Assembly: GCA_004553545.1 (NCBI GenBank)
Contig: SFLD01000005.1
Span: 38,805 to 102,804, forward strand
DNA length: 64,000 bases
DNA from: Clostridiales bacterium
GTDB taxonomy: Bacteria; Bacillota; Clostridia; Oscillospirales; Oscillospiraceae
Direction: 5' to 3'
Under the pieces are notes generated by a model. It was given only the letters and a program-made list of their open reading frames with translations, was not told the DNA's origin and did no database searches. How positions within the stretch are numbered: position 1 is the first letter of the stretch; each line of letters opens with the position of its first letter. A program made the translations under genes and the position numbers. Of this stretch, positions 33,810 to 44,507 are shown piece by piece.

Positions 33810-36068
33810 CTAATGTACGCTGAGCCGCAGGTCCCCCTGCAGGTCGGTCCGATAGATGGTGATGCCCCGCTCCGACAGGCGCTCCATGGCCTGGTCGCTG
33901 GGGTGTCCGTAGGAATTGCTGCCCACGCTGATGAAGGCCGTCTCCGGCCGCAGGGCGTCCAGCAGCTCCGCCGAGGTGGAGTATTTGGACCCGTGGTGGC
34001 CCACCACCAGGGCCTCGATGTCCGGCAGATCGTAGCGCTCGATGAGCCGCTGCTCCATCTCCGTGTCGATGTCCCCGGTGATGAGCAGGTCATAGTCCCC
34101 GGCGGAGACCAGGTAGACAAGGCCCCGCTCGTTGGAGCTGTCGTCCCCCAGGGGCGGGTAAACGGTGAGGGTGGCCTCCCCCAAAGGGAGGGTGGTCTCC
34201 TCCGTGATGAAGCGGACCTCGGTGCCGTGGGCCTCCGCCGCGGCCAGGATCGCCGCCTGGGCGTCGGTGTCGCCGCCGTCCGGCGGGCAGAGCAGGGTCT
34301 CCGCCCCCACCCGCTCCAAAAGGCCCTGGACGCCGGAGACATGATCATAATCGTAGTGGGTCAGGAGAAGGTAGCGGAGCTGGCGGCAGCCGGCGCTCTG
34401 CAGGGCCTCCGCCGCGATGCCGCCGGCGTCCTTCCAGCGGTTGAGACTGCCGCAGTCCGTCAGGGCGAAGTCCCCCTGAGAGGAGAGGATGACGCTCTGG
34501 CCCTGGCCCACGTCCAGGATCTCGGCGTTGAGGCTGCCGTAGGCGTAGCGCAGGGACCCCAGGTACACGGCGTAGAGGAGGCAGGCGGCGGAAAGCCCCG
34601 CCGAGAGGAGCCACTTCCGCTTCCCCTTCTCCCGGGAGAGCCAGGCGATGCCGAAGAGCAGGTAGAGGAGCCCCAGCCAGTACTTGAGGTAGGGATTGCT
34701 AAAATAGAGGGCGTGGTAGGGGATCTTCGCCAGGAGCCCTGCCATCCAGAGGAGGTAGCGGACCAGAAGCCCCGGCAGGAAGGCCAGGATCGGCCCCAGG
34801 GGCAGCCAGAGGAAGCTCAGCGCCACCGCCAGCAGCCCGCCGCAGAAGATGAGCCCCACGCACCAGAGGCAGAGGAGATTGCTGACCGGTGAAATGAGGG
34901 TCAGGCTGTTGAAATACACGGCGCAGAGGGGCGTGGTGAAGACCATGGCCCCCAGGGAGACGGAGACGCTGCCGCTGAGAAAGCGGCCCGCCGCCCCCAG
35001 GTCCCGGCCCTTGCCCAGCCAGTCGCTGAGCTTGGGCGTCACCCAGAGGATGCCGCCGATGGCGGCGAAGGAGAGCTGCAGACTGACGGAGGCCGCGGCG
35101 AAGGGATTTGCCAGCAGGATGAGGAGCAGGGCCGCGAAGATGGCGGTGAGACTGTCCCGCTCCCGGCCGAAGAGGGGCGCCAGGAGCAGGAACGAGAGCA
35201 TCACGCAGGCCCGCAGCACCGAGGGCGAGGCCCCGGAGAGCAGGGCGTAGAAAAGGAGCAGCGGCAGGCCCAGGAAGGCCGTGAGCCGCCGCCGGTGGCG
35301 GCCCAGGACCAGATAGAGAAGCTCCATGAGGTAGGCACAGTGCATCCCGGAGATGGCGAGAAGGTGGTAAAGCCCCACCTCTGAGAGGTCGTCCCCGGCC
35401 TTCTGGGGGATGCCGCTGCGGTCCCCGGTGAGGATCGCCGTGAGGAAGGGGGCGGAGTCCTCAGAGAAAATGGCGTCGATGCGCTCCGCCATGGCACGGG
35501 CCGTCCGCTGGGGGAGCCAGCGAAGGCTCCCGGCGCTGCCGCTCTCCACGGTCTCCTCCCCTCTCCGGTAGCAGAGGAGGAAGACGCCCTTGGACGTGAA
35601 GCTCCGGATCTCCTCGCCCCGGACCGACCGGGCGCTGCCGAAGCGCACATCACAGGTGACGATGTTCCCCGGCTCCAGTCCCAGCAGGACCTCGCTCCCA
35701 TAGTAGACGGCCTTGCCGGGGGTGAGGCCATTCAGCCGGACGGTGACCTTGGCGCCGTACTCCGTGGCCTCCGGATACTCGCAGAGGGTCATGGTGACGG
35801 CCTCCCGCTCCGTGTCCGCCAGCAGCTCCGCCGGGGAGAGGACCAGCTGGGTGTAGAGGGCGTTGTACCCAAGGCCCGCCGCCAGGGCGCAGCCCAGCAG
35901 CAGCGCCCGCCGCCGGGGAAGATCGGTCCTGCGCAGCAGGAAGACCGCCAGGGCCGTCAGGGCAAGGCAAAGCCCTGCCCCCGGCAGGCAAAGCGACGGC
36001 GGCAGCAGATATTGCGCCAGGAAGATCCCCAGGGAGCATCCCCCGCCCAGGAGAGCCAGTCGTCTCAC
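33810..36068 (-). CDS. comEC: ComEC/Rec2 DNA-internalisation channel
   Basis: A 752-residue polytopic membrane protein. N-terminal helices and an OB-like extracellular domain (residues about 50-190) are followed by the Competence domain (LLAISGMHCAYLMELLYL; PSVLRACVMLSFLLLAPLFGRERDSLTAIFAALLLILLANPFA), then a C-terminal metallo-beta-lactamase domain with LTHYDYDHVSG and GHHGSKYSTSAELL. It is the channel for single-stranded DNA uptake. No comEA is adjacent in the window. It overlaps the small XRE regulator by 4 bases, which suggests control by that regulator (inference). Confidence 0.93.
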   Translation of the reverse strand: MRRLALLGGGCSLGIFLAQYLLPPSLCLPGAGLCLALTALAVFLLRRTDLPRRRALLLGCALAAGLGYNALYTQLVLSPAELLADTEREAVTMTLCEYPEATEYGAKVTVRLNGLTPGKAVYYGSEVLLGLEPGNIVTCDVRFGSARSVRGEEIRSFTSKGVFLLCYRRGEETVESGSAGSLRWLPQRTARAMAERIDAIFSEDSAPFLTAILTGDRSGIPQKAGDDLSEVGLYHLLAISGMHCAYLMELLYLVLGRHRRRLTAFLGLPLLLFYALLSGASPSVLRACVMLSFLLLAPLFGRERDSLTAIFAALLLILLANPFAAASVSLQLSFAAIGGILWVTPKLSDWLGKGRDLGAAGRFLSGSVSVSLGAMVFTTPLCAVYFNSLTLISPVSNLLCLWCVGLIFCGGLLAVALSFLWLPLGPILAFLPGLLVRYLLWMAGLLAKIPYHALYFSNPYLKYWLGLLYLLFGIAWLSREKGKRKWLLSAGLSAACLLYAVYLGSLRYAYGSLNAEILDVGQGQSVILSSQGDFALTDCGSLNRWKDAGGIAAEALQSAGCRQLRYLLLTHYDYDHVSGVQGLLERVGAETLLCPPDGGDTDAQAAILAAAEAHGTEVRFITEETTLPLGEATLTVYPPLGDDSSNERGLVYLVSAGDYDLLITGDIDTEMEQRLIERYDLPDIEALVVGHHGSKYSTSAELLDALRPETAFISVGSNSYGHPSDQAMERLSERGITIYRTDLQGDLRLSVH

Positions 36069-36289
36069 AGTTGACCTCCAGAAGGAGTCGGGTCCTCTGT
36101 CAAGCCAAGAAGATAGTCCACGCTGACAGCGTAAAAACCCGCCAATTTGATGATGAGATCCAGCGGGAAATCCCGTAAGCCCTTCTCATACCGGCGGTAC
36201 ACGTTCGGATGGATGCCGAGATATTCCGCTACCGCCTTCTGCGTCAGGTCGTGGTCTTCCCGCAGATCATAGAACCGTCGATAGTACAA
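36065..36289 (-). CDS. Small XRE-family repressor, coupled to comEC
   Basis: A 74-residue single-domain Cro/C1-type regulator: LREDHDLTQKAVAEYLGIHPNVYRRYEKGLRDFPLDLIIKLAGFYAVSVDYLLGL spans the HTH. It starts at TTG 36287-36289 with AGGTG 7 bases before. It overlaps comEC by 4 bases, so the regulator and channel are co-translated. Two inverted-repeat boxes (AACCATTCGGTT type) lie upstream at 36315 and 36347, one covering the -35 of the divergent SLH-gene promoter. It probably represses both directions. Confidence 0.85.
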   Translation of the reverse strand: MYYRRFYDLREDHDLTQKAVAEYLGIHPNVYRRYEKGLRDFPLDLIIKLAGFYAVSVDYLLGLTEDPTPSGGQL

Positions 36290-36297
36290 CCAATATC

Positions 36298-36314
36298 ACC
36301 TCTCTATGAGAGGT
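36298..36314. repeat. Inverted repeat covering the ribosome site of the XRE gene
   Basis: ACCTCTC-TAT-GAGAGGT (36298-36304 / 36308-36314). In the XRE mRNA this would form a 7-bp hairpin that includes the AGGTG ribosome site, which may limit repressor translation. Confidence 0.55.
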
Positions 36315-36358
36315 TACCATTCGGTTGTTTTTTATTCTGAGAAGTGAACCATTCGGTT
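36315..36358. promoter_or_regulatory. Two XRE operator boxes exactly 32 bp apart
   Basis: TACCATTCGGTT at 36315-36326 and AACCATTCGGTT at 36347-36358, the latter a perfect AACC-N4-GGTT dyad. Spacing is about three helical turns, so dimers would lie on the same face. The second box overlaps TTGACT of the plus-strand promoter by two bases. Confidence 0.75.
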
Positions 36359-36385
36359 GACTTTTCCAGCAAAACCAAGTATACT
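36357..36385 (+). promoter_or_regulatory. Promoter of the interrupted SLH gene
   Basis: TTGACT 36357-36362, 17 bases, TATACT 36380-36385; the mRNA leader before the ATG would be about 185 bases. Confidence 0.7.
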
Positions 36386-36574
36386 ATCTCCATCCTCCCT
36401 TGTAAAGATGGAACTGACACACACGGAACGGGGGCATCAATTTTCCGTCAAAACGGAGGAAAACCGTTTCCAGCCGTTGCAGGACCTTCCCAGACATGGT
36501 AGGATGAGGACAGCGGACCGGCTCGTCCGCAGCACACGCGGCATGGCCGCAGAAAGTAAAGAAGGAGAATGCCA

Positions 36575-37933
36575 ATGAAACGACTCGTTACCCTCCTGGT
36601 CACCGCCCTCCTGATGACGGCGGCGCTCTGCGTCTCCGCCTCAGCGGCAGACTACCAAAGTGCGGCAGAAGACCTCTCCGCCATCGGCATGTTCCGGGGC
36701 ACCGTGAACGGCGGCTTTGAGCTGGACCGGGCTCCCAAGCGCTCCGAGGCCGCCATCATGTTGGTGCGGCTCTACGGCGCCGAGGAGGAGGCCGCCGCTG
36801 CCTACCAGAGCGGCGAGATCAGCCACCCCTTCAAGGACGTGGGCCCCATCGCCTCCTCCTATGTGGCCTGGCTCTATACCAAGGGCATCACCAAGGGCGC
36901 CACTGCCACCACCTTCAACTCCAATGCTGCCTGCACGGACAAGAACTATGTGGTCTTCCTGCTCCGCGCCCTGGGCTATGAGGACGGGAAGGACTTCCAG
37001 TACGCCGACTCCCTGACCTTTGCGGAGAAGCTGGGCTTCTATCAGGCGGACTACTTTGAGGGTCCCTTCCTGCGGGACGACCTGGCGGCCATCACCCTCC
37101 AGGCCCTGGCCACCGACAAAAAGGGCGGCGAGACCTATCTCCTCAAGAGCCTCATCGACACCGGCGCCGTGGACGCCACCAAGGCCAAGAATCTGACAGA
37201 AAAAATTGAGAACTATCGGGCGCTCACTCGGGCGACCGATGCCGTGGATTCCGTCTCCCAGGATACGAATTCCCTCACTCAGGCCAGAGGCACTGTTCAG
37301 TACGCCGGCGACACGATGGATGTCAGTTTCGACAGTTCGACCAGGGAGAAGATCGTCCTCCGCAATGGAAAGGTCCAGCTCTCTTCCGAGACCAAAATCA
37401 CGCAGAACGGCGAGACCACCTAAAGCGGTACGTGGATCAAGGATGGCTGGCTTTACATCTATACCAAGGATGGCGGCGTTACTGCAAAGAACAAGGTCGC
37501 CGTGGATGACAGCATGACGGATGCAGACCTGGCGGAAGTGGAATGCAATCAGGTCGATAAGGTCGGTCTGTCCGCGATCAAGTCGATCTCTGTGGTAAAG
37601 GACGGTCTTACCTCTTACTACAGTGTAGATGTGGACGCAAGTGCGGCGGCTTTCCTCTCTGGTATTCTTGAGAATTATGTGGATGAGGACGACAAAGACC
37701 TCACCAGCATTGAAGTCAGCGATATCAAGGTGACCTACACTGTGAACGGCCAGGATGTGCTGGGTGCTATGACGACATCCTTCCGGTTGAAGATCGTTTA
37801 TGCCAGCGGCGAATTCCAGGGCGATCCTATGGTCATGGATATGAAGTATACGGTTGCCTCCAACATCCTGGCTACCGGTAATGCCGTCAGCATCACCTTC
37901 CCTGATTTCTCTGACTATGTCATTTTGAATTAA
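36575..37933 (+). pseudogene. Exported SLH-like protein with an in-frame TAA
   Basis: The reading frame spans 453 codons but has a TAA at codon 283 (37421-37423), in the same frame on both sides. Before it: signal peptide (MKRLVTLLVTALLMTAALCVSASA) and SLH-like repeats (YQSAAEDLSAIGMFRGTVNGGFELDRAPKRSEAAIMLVRLYG; HPFKDVGPIASSYVAWLYTKG). After it: a beta-rich domain (WIKDGWLYIYTKDGGV ... SFRLKIVYASGEFQGDPMVMDMKYTVAS). The truncated form of 282 residues could still be exported; the downstream half has an internal ATG at 37502 but no clear ribosome site. The 3' half is lower in GC. Nonsense mutation or sequencing substitution. Confidence 0.8.
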
Positions 37934-37979
37934 GTTTCCCTCGTCTCACCGGCAGAGAGAGCCATCTTCCCATGAGACA

Positions 37980-38017
37980 AATGCCGCCCCGCAGAAACTG
38001 CGGGGCGGCATTCTTTC
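37980..38017 (+). terminator. Terminator of the SLH gene
   Basis: A perfect 15-bp stem (37980-37994 / 37998-38012) with AAA loop, then CTTTCT. Confidence 0.8.
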
Positions 38018-38270
38018 TGTGGCGGACCCCCGGCGCGCAGCGAAGCGCCCGTCCTCTGTCCGGCAATGCCGCTCCGCGGCGAGCCGGACAGCAGGCACCC
38101 TCGATAGAAGCAGGCAGCCGACCAGGGACTCCCGTCCCCCGTCCCCCGGGGAAAAGTCCAGGAAGGGGCACCTCTTCCTAGTTTCCGCCGCCGGTGGCGG
38201 CGGAAAGAACGGGATCATTTTTCGCCGCAGCGTGTACGCGGCGAAAAATCCCTCTCACGCAGTGACGTGT

Positions 38271-38307
38271 AAAACCGCCCCGGCCCACTCGTGGGCCGGG
38301 GCAGTTT
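38271..38307. terminator. Bidirectional terminator-like hairpin
   Basis: A long stem with one bulge (38271-38288 / 38291-38307) with AAAA and TTTT at its outer ends, usable from either side. Confidence 0.65.
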
Positions 38308-38405
38308 TGCGCCCAAGCGAAGTGCTTCTTTATTTGCTGGAACGGAAAAGCCATCCCCGCGAGGAAACTCTCGCCCGAAATGCCAATTTCGGGCGAAACT
38401 TGCCT

Positions 38406-38744
38406 TTAGCCCGGCGGCCAGGTCATGTCCCGGCCGGAGAGCACATGGAAGTGCAGGTGGAACACCGTCTGCCCCGCCTGCTCCCCGATGTTGGATACCA
38501 CCCGGTAGCTCTCGAGGCCCAGGTCCTTCGTGAGCTTGGCGATGACCTCAAAAATGTGGGCCACCACGGCACTGTTCTCCGGCGTCACGGCGGAGACAGA
38601 GGAGATGTGGGCCTTGGGGATCACCAGGAAGTGGGTCGGGGCCTGGGGCGCGATGTCGTAGAACGCGTAGCAGAGCTCGTCCTCGTAGACCTTATTGCTG
38701 GGGATCTCGCCCCCGGCGATCTTGCAGAACAGGCAATCAGACAT
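38406..38744 (-). CDS. HIT-family nucleotide-binding hydrolase
   Basis: A 112-residue histidine-triad protein: CLFCKIAGGEIPSNKVYEDE at the start (two Cys as in zinc-binding HINT proteins) and the triad FHLHFHVLSG at residues about 97-106. Such proteins hydrolyse nucleoside phosphoramidates such as AMP-lysine. Length is normal. It follows a cupin gene with a 60-base gap. Confidence 0.93.
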   Translation of the reverse strand: MSDCLFCKIAGGEIPSNKVYEDELCYAFYDIAPQAPTHFLVIPKAHISSVSAVTPENSAVVAHIFEVIAKLTKDLGLESYRVVSNIGEQAGQTVFHLHFHVLSGRDMTWPPG

Positions 38745-38803
38745 GGGTCAAGCCTCCTTCTTCATGATTTTTGGTGTAAAGTAATTTTATGTTACAGTCT
38801 TTC

Positions 38804-39136
38804 TCATTGGCGGTTTGGGAGGACCGCGAAGAACGTCAGATCCTCCGTTCCGGTATTCATCAGGCTGTGGCTGTGGCCCTGGGGGCAGTAGCTGCAGTCG
38901 CCGGGACCCAGGGTCTCCCTCTCCCCGTCGCAGAGCATGGTCCCGTGGCCGGAGACGATGTAGATGACCTCGTAATTGCTCTCGTGGGTGTGGAGGCCGA
39001 TGGACGCACCGGGGATCAGCTTTCCCTGGAGGATGCCACCCAGCTCGTCCTGGAAGCGGCGGGAGGCCACCTCCTTCTCTCCGCCCTTCATGTTGGGGGT
39101 CACCGCCAGGGGGATGGCGTCAAAGTCGATCTTCAT
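38804..39136 (-). CDS. Small cupin-fold protein
   Basis: A 110-residue single cupin domain with the two metal-binding motifs G-x-HTHESNYEVIYIVSG (motif 1; His/His/Glu) and GDCSYCPQGHSHSLMNTG (motif 2, His). Cupins range from isomerases to sugar sensors, and nothing here narrows it down. ATG 39134-39136 follows GGGGAGG; the longer frame to 39226 would run into the alaS terminator. It lies downstream of alaS on the same strand. Confidence 0.85.
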   Translation of the reverse strand: MKIDFDAIPLAVTPNMKGGEKEVASRRFQDELGGILQGKLIPGASIGLHTHESNYEVIYIVSGHGTMLCDGERETLGPGDCSYCPQGHSHSLMNTGTEDLTFFAVLPNRQ

Positions 39137-39175
39137 AGGTCCTCCCCTTCTCCCGCCCGGGGCGGGTGATGGTAC

Positions 39176-39199
39176 CCGGCGGGGTCTCCCCCGCCGGGA
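39176..39199 (-). terminator. Hairpin downstream of alaS
   Basis: GC stem CCCGGCGGGG/CCCCGCCGGG type at 39176-39199 without a T-run; it may be a weak terminator or 3' stabiliser. Confidence 0.45.
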
Positions 39200-39209
39200 G
39201 CTTGGTTTC

Positions 39210-41861
<2,652 letters not shown>

Positions 41862-41883
41862 GGTGGTTACTCTCCTTTATTCG

Positions 41884-42534
41884 TCAAATTTCTTTGTCGT
41901 TGGTGATGGCATCCAGCTCGCGCCGGAGGTTTTCAAAAAAGCGGGAAATGTGCAGCCCGTCCGCCAAGGCGTGGTGGACATAGAGGGTCACAGGGATCTG
42001 GACCCGGCCGTTCTCCTCCCGGTACTGGCCCCAGGAGATCCGGGGATGGCTGTCCCCCGGCATGCCGCTGGGGAGCTTGATCTGCACGTAAGGGAGCCAG
42101 GGGACGCTGGAGATGAAGAAGTGATCCAGGACGTCTCCCCCCTCCGCCAGGACGCCCTTTTCGATGGCGGCGGCCTGGTTGGCCTTGCCCTGGGCGCAGA
42201 AGGCGCGGATGTCGGTGATGCCGCCGTCCACGTCCACGTAGACATAGGCGCCGTCGGGCTTCATGGCGGTGTAGGAGGGTTGGCAGAGGTCGTACTCCAC
42301 CACTGTGCCGTCCGGCAGCAGGCGGCGGCGCAGCTCCGGCACGGCATTGCCCGCCCGGGTGACCGCGAAGAGGAAGCTCAGGAAGAAGGGCAGGCCCTTT
42401 TCCCGGATGGCGGACAGGAAGTCCGTGATGTCCACCATCACGGTGGCGCCCGCCCAGGGGTCCGCCATGGCGGAGAAGTAGGCAAACTGCCCCGCCCGGG
42501 GGCTCTGGGACATGTCGATGATCTTTTTTGCCAT
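41884..42534 (-). CDS. Chloramphenicol acetyltransferase-like (CAT fold) protein
   Basis: A 216-residue type-I CAT-family protein. The catalytic motif VHHALADGLHISRFF near residues 186-200 keeps the active His and Asp-Gly (HHAxxDG). VPWLPYVQIKLP and YDLCQPSYTAM match the family. Divergent CATs often lack drug acetylation, so resistance should not be assumed. ATG 42532-42534 follows AAGGGGAGACCCC. It is the first gene behind the T-box and 22 bases upstream of alaS, an unusual partner for a synthetase. Confidence 0.82.
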   Translation of the reverse strand: MAKKIIDMSQSPRAGQFAYFSAMADPWAGATVMVDITDFLSAIREKGLPFFLSFLFAVTRAGNAVPELRRRLLPDGTVVEYDLCQPSYTAMKPDGAYVYVDVDGGITDIRAFCAQGKANQAAAIEKGVLAEGGDVLDHFFISSVPWLPYVQIKLPSGMPGDSHPRISWGQYREENGRVQIPVTLYVHHALADGLHISRFFENLRRELDAITNDKEI

Positions 42535-42553
42535 GGGGTCTCCCCTTTCCAAC

Positions 42554-42790
42554 AAAAAATGCTCCGCCCCCACGAATAGGGGCGAAGCATGGCTTCACGG
42601 TACCACCCTAATTATCCTCCCACAGGGAGGCATCTTACGCCATCCGGTAACGGGGATGAACCGATCCGTTCCTCACGGAGCGCTCCCAAGGGGCTGCCTC
42701 ACGGCCTTGGCAAGGGGCTCGCACCCTCTCCCCTCTCGCTGAGCCGGATCCGTGAAGCTGACTTGTTCACAGCGTCTTTTCCGATTACCT
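42554..42790 (-). promoter_or_regulatory. T-box riboswitch upstream of the CAT-like gene and alaS
   Basis: Minus strand. The T-box AGGGTGGTACCGTG is at 42609-42596, the Stem I distal-loop motif GGTGCGAGCC near 42724-42715, and the terminator stem at 42561-42570 / 42579-42588 followed by TTTTTT (42559-42554). Uncharged tRNA would stabilise the antiterminator formed by the T-box. By gene order the tRNA should be Ala, but I could not fix the specifier codon by eye. Confidence 0.88.
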
Positions 42791-42794
42791 GACT

Positions 42795-42822
42795 ATTATA
42801 TCCGTTTCCCCGGATTTGTCAA
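42795..42822 (-). promoter_or_regulatory. Promoter of the T-box/alaS transcript
   Basis: Minus strand TTGACA (42822-42817), 16 bases, TATAAT (42800-42795). Near consensus. Confidence 0.85.
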
Positions 42823-42844
42823 CGGATTTCGGCGGATTTTCATT

Positions 42845-42880
42845 CAAAAACCGGGCGGGTCTCCCCCGCCCGGTCCGTTT
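42845..42880 (-). terminator. Terminator of the NSS transporter gene
   Basis: A 10-bp GC stem (about 42850-42859 and 42865-42874) followed on the minus strand by TTTTT. Confidence 0.8.
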
Positions 42881-42881
42881 T

Positions 42882-44213
42882 TCAGAATGCCACGTGCATG
42901 AAGAGCGCCACGCAGCAAAGAATGGCCGCGAGAGGCACGTAGACATAGCGCCCCACGCTGTACCAAAGGGTGCCGCGCTGTCTGCCGCTGCCGGTATTGA
43001 TGGCGGAGAGGAGCTCGTCCTTTTTCATCACGTAGAACCAGGACACCGCCCCCAGGGTAGCGCCGATGGGGATGATGTAGATGGAGACGAGATCCATCCA
43101 GGGGCCCCACTTGTCGATGGTCTCCATCCCGATGCCGAAGCCCAGGCAGAGGACGCAGAGAAGGATCAGGGTCCAGGTGCGGCTGAGCTTGGGGAACCTG
43201 TGCATCAACGACTCTGCCACAGCCTCGAACATATTCTGCAGGGAGCTGACACCGGCGAAGATCATGGCCACGTAAAGGATCACGGCAAAGAGCCGGCCCA
43301 GGGGGATATCCTGCAGGATGGTGGGCAGGGTCACGAAGAGGAGGCTGGGACCCGCGCCCACGTCCAGCCCGTAGGAGAAGCAGGCGGGGATGATGACGAG
43401 GGCCGCCACCACCGCCGCAATGGTATCAAAGAGGGCGGTGTGCTGGCCCACATCCACCACGTCCTCCTCTTTCGAGAGGTAAGCGCCGTAGACGATCATG
43501 CCGCTGCCGGTGACGGAGAGGGAGAAGAAGGCCTGGCCCATGGCCCAGATCCAGATCATAGGGTCCTTCAAAGCCTCCCACCGGGGGGTGAACATGAAGC
43601 GGTACCCCTCCGCCGCGCCGGGCAGAAAGGCCACCCGCACCGCCAGCACCAGGAAGATGAGGAAGAAGAGGGGCATCATCACCTTGTTGGTCTTCTCGAT
43701 GCTGTGGGCCCCCAGGAAGAGGGTCAGAAGCGTCCCCACCACCACGATGACGTGGTAGGGGATCACGGAGTAGGGCGTCCCGGAGAAGGCCCCGAACCAG
43801 GTCGCGGCGTCCGCCGTCAGGAGGGTGCCCAGGACGGAGTCCACCAGGGCCTTCAGGACATAGGTCACGATGACGGCGTAGCCGATGGCGATGCAGAGGG
43901 AACCCGCGAGAGGCAGCCAGCCCAGGATGCCGCCGGCCTTTCCCATGGCCTTGCCGCGGGTAGCCCAGGCGCTTTCATAGGCCCCCAGGGTGCCGGTGCC
44001 CGCCCGGCGGCCCATGGCGAACTCCGCCGGGAGGCCCACGTAGCTGAAGATGGCGACGAACAGGAGGTAGATCAAAAGGAAGGCCCCGCCGCCGTTGCTG
44101 CCCATCTTGTTGGGGAAGCCCCAGACATTGGCCATACCCACCGCAGAGCCCACCGACGCCAGGATGAAGCCCCAGCGGCTGGCAAAGCTCTTGGTCTTCG
44201 CGTGCTTGTTCAT
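42882..44213 (-). CDS. Neurotransmitter:sodium symporter (NSS/SNF) family transporter
   Basis: A 443-residue transporter with 11 or so helices, like MhsT/LeuT. The first helix holds the conserved unwound site FILASVGSAVGMANVWGFPNKMGSNGGGAFLLIYLLF. Substrates are usually amino acids taken up with sodium. The C-terminus is short, as in bacterial MhsT-like members. It has its own promoter at 44321-44349 with a leader of about 100 bases that folds a strong hairpin. Confidence 0.94.
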   Translation of the reverse strand: MNKHAKTKSFASRWGFILASVGSAVGMANVWGFPNKMGSNGGGAFLLIYLLFVAIFSYVGLPAEFAMGRRAGTGTLGAYESAWATRGKAMGKAGGILGWLPLAGSLCIAIGYAVIVTYVLKALVDSVLGTLLTADAATWFGAFSGTPYSVIPYHVIVVVGTLLTLFLGAHSIEKTNKVMMPLFFLIFLVLAVRVAFLPGAAEGYRFMFTPRWEALKDPMIWIWAMGQAFFSLSVTGSGMIVYGAYLSKEEDVVDVGQHTALFDTIAAVVAALVIIPACFSYGLDVGAGPSLLFVTLPTILQDIPLGRLFAVILYVAMIFAGVSSLQNMFEAVAESLMHRFPKLSRTWTLILLCVLCLGFGIGMETIDKWGPWMDLVSIYIIPIGATLGAVSWFYVMKKDELLSAINTGSGRQRGTLWYSVGRYVYVPLAAILCCVALFMHVAF

Positions 44214-44320
44214 GTTGTTCCCTCTCTCCGCCGGGATGGCCCCGGCTCTTTCTTTTCCATAAGCGAAGGAGCCCGTCTCCGGGCTCCCCGGCCCACCGCT
44301 TTCCCCGGCAGCTCTTTTCC

Positions 44321-44349
44321 ATTTTAAAGCTTTGACGCGAAAAAGTCAA
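44321..44349 (-). promoter_or_regulatory. Promoter of the NSS transporter gene
   Basis: Minus strand TTGACT (44349-44344), 17 bases, TAAAAT (44326-44321). The leader contains an 8-bp GGAGCCCG hairpin near 44268-44287; no known riboswitch was recognised. Confidence 0.7.
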
Positions 44350-44394
44350 GGGGCCGGGGAGGGAAAATTCCGGAAAGGCCGACCTTTTCCCGGG

Positions 44395-44431
44395 AAAAAG
44401 CCTCAGGGCCGCCCCTTCGGGCGGCCCTGAG
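44395..44431 (-). terminator. Terminator of the FAD-dependent oxidoreductase gene
   Basis: A perfect 13-bp stem (44402-44414 / 44419-44431), CTTC loop, then TTTTT on the minus strand at 44399-44395. Confidence 0.85.
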
Positions 44432-44507
44432 AGGATCATTCTCCCATTTTGAGAATGAGATCTTCCAAAAATCTCAGTCAGAAAGGCAGAAGCAAGGGGG
44501 AATCCCT

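Larger units (their letters stand above)
37934..38405. other. Gene-free region with a cluster of strong hairpins
   Basis: Within 470 bases at least five stem-loops occur: 37980-38012 (15-bp stem), 38056-38091 (CTGTCCGGC/GCCGGACAG), about 38185-38209 (11-bp stem, GGT loop), about 38217-38247 (TTTTTCGCCGC/GCGGCGAAAAA) and 38271-38307. No ORF with coding character was seen. It could be a structured RNA or stacked terminators. Confidence 0.5.

Noticed and set aside
41884..42534. Calling the CAT-like gene a chloramphenicol resistance gene
   Set aside because: Motif HHAxxDG alone is shared by divergent CAT-fold enzymes; context with alaS and T-box argues for a housekeeping role.
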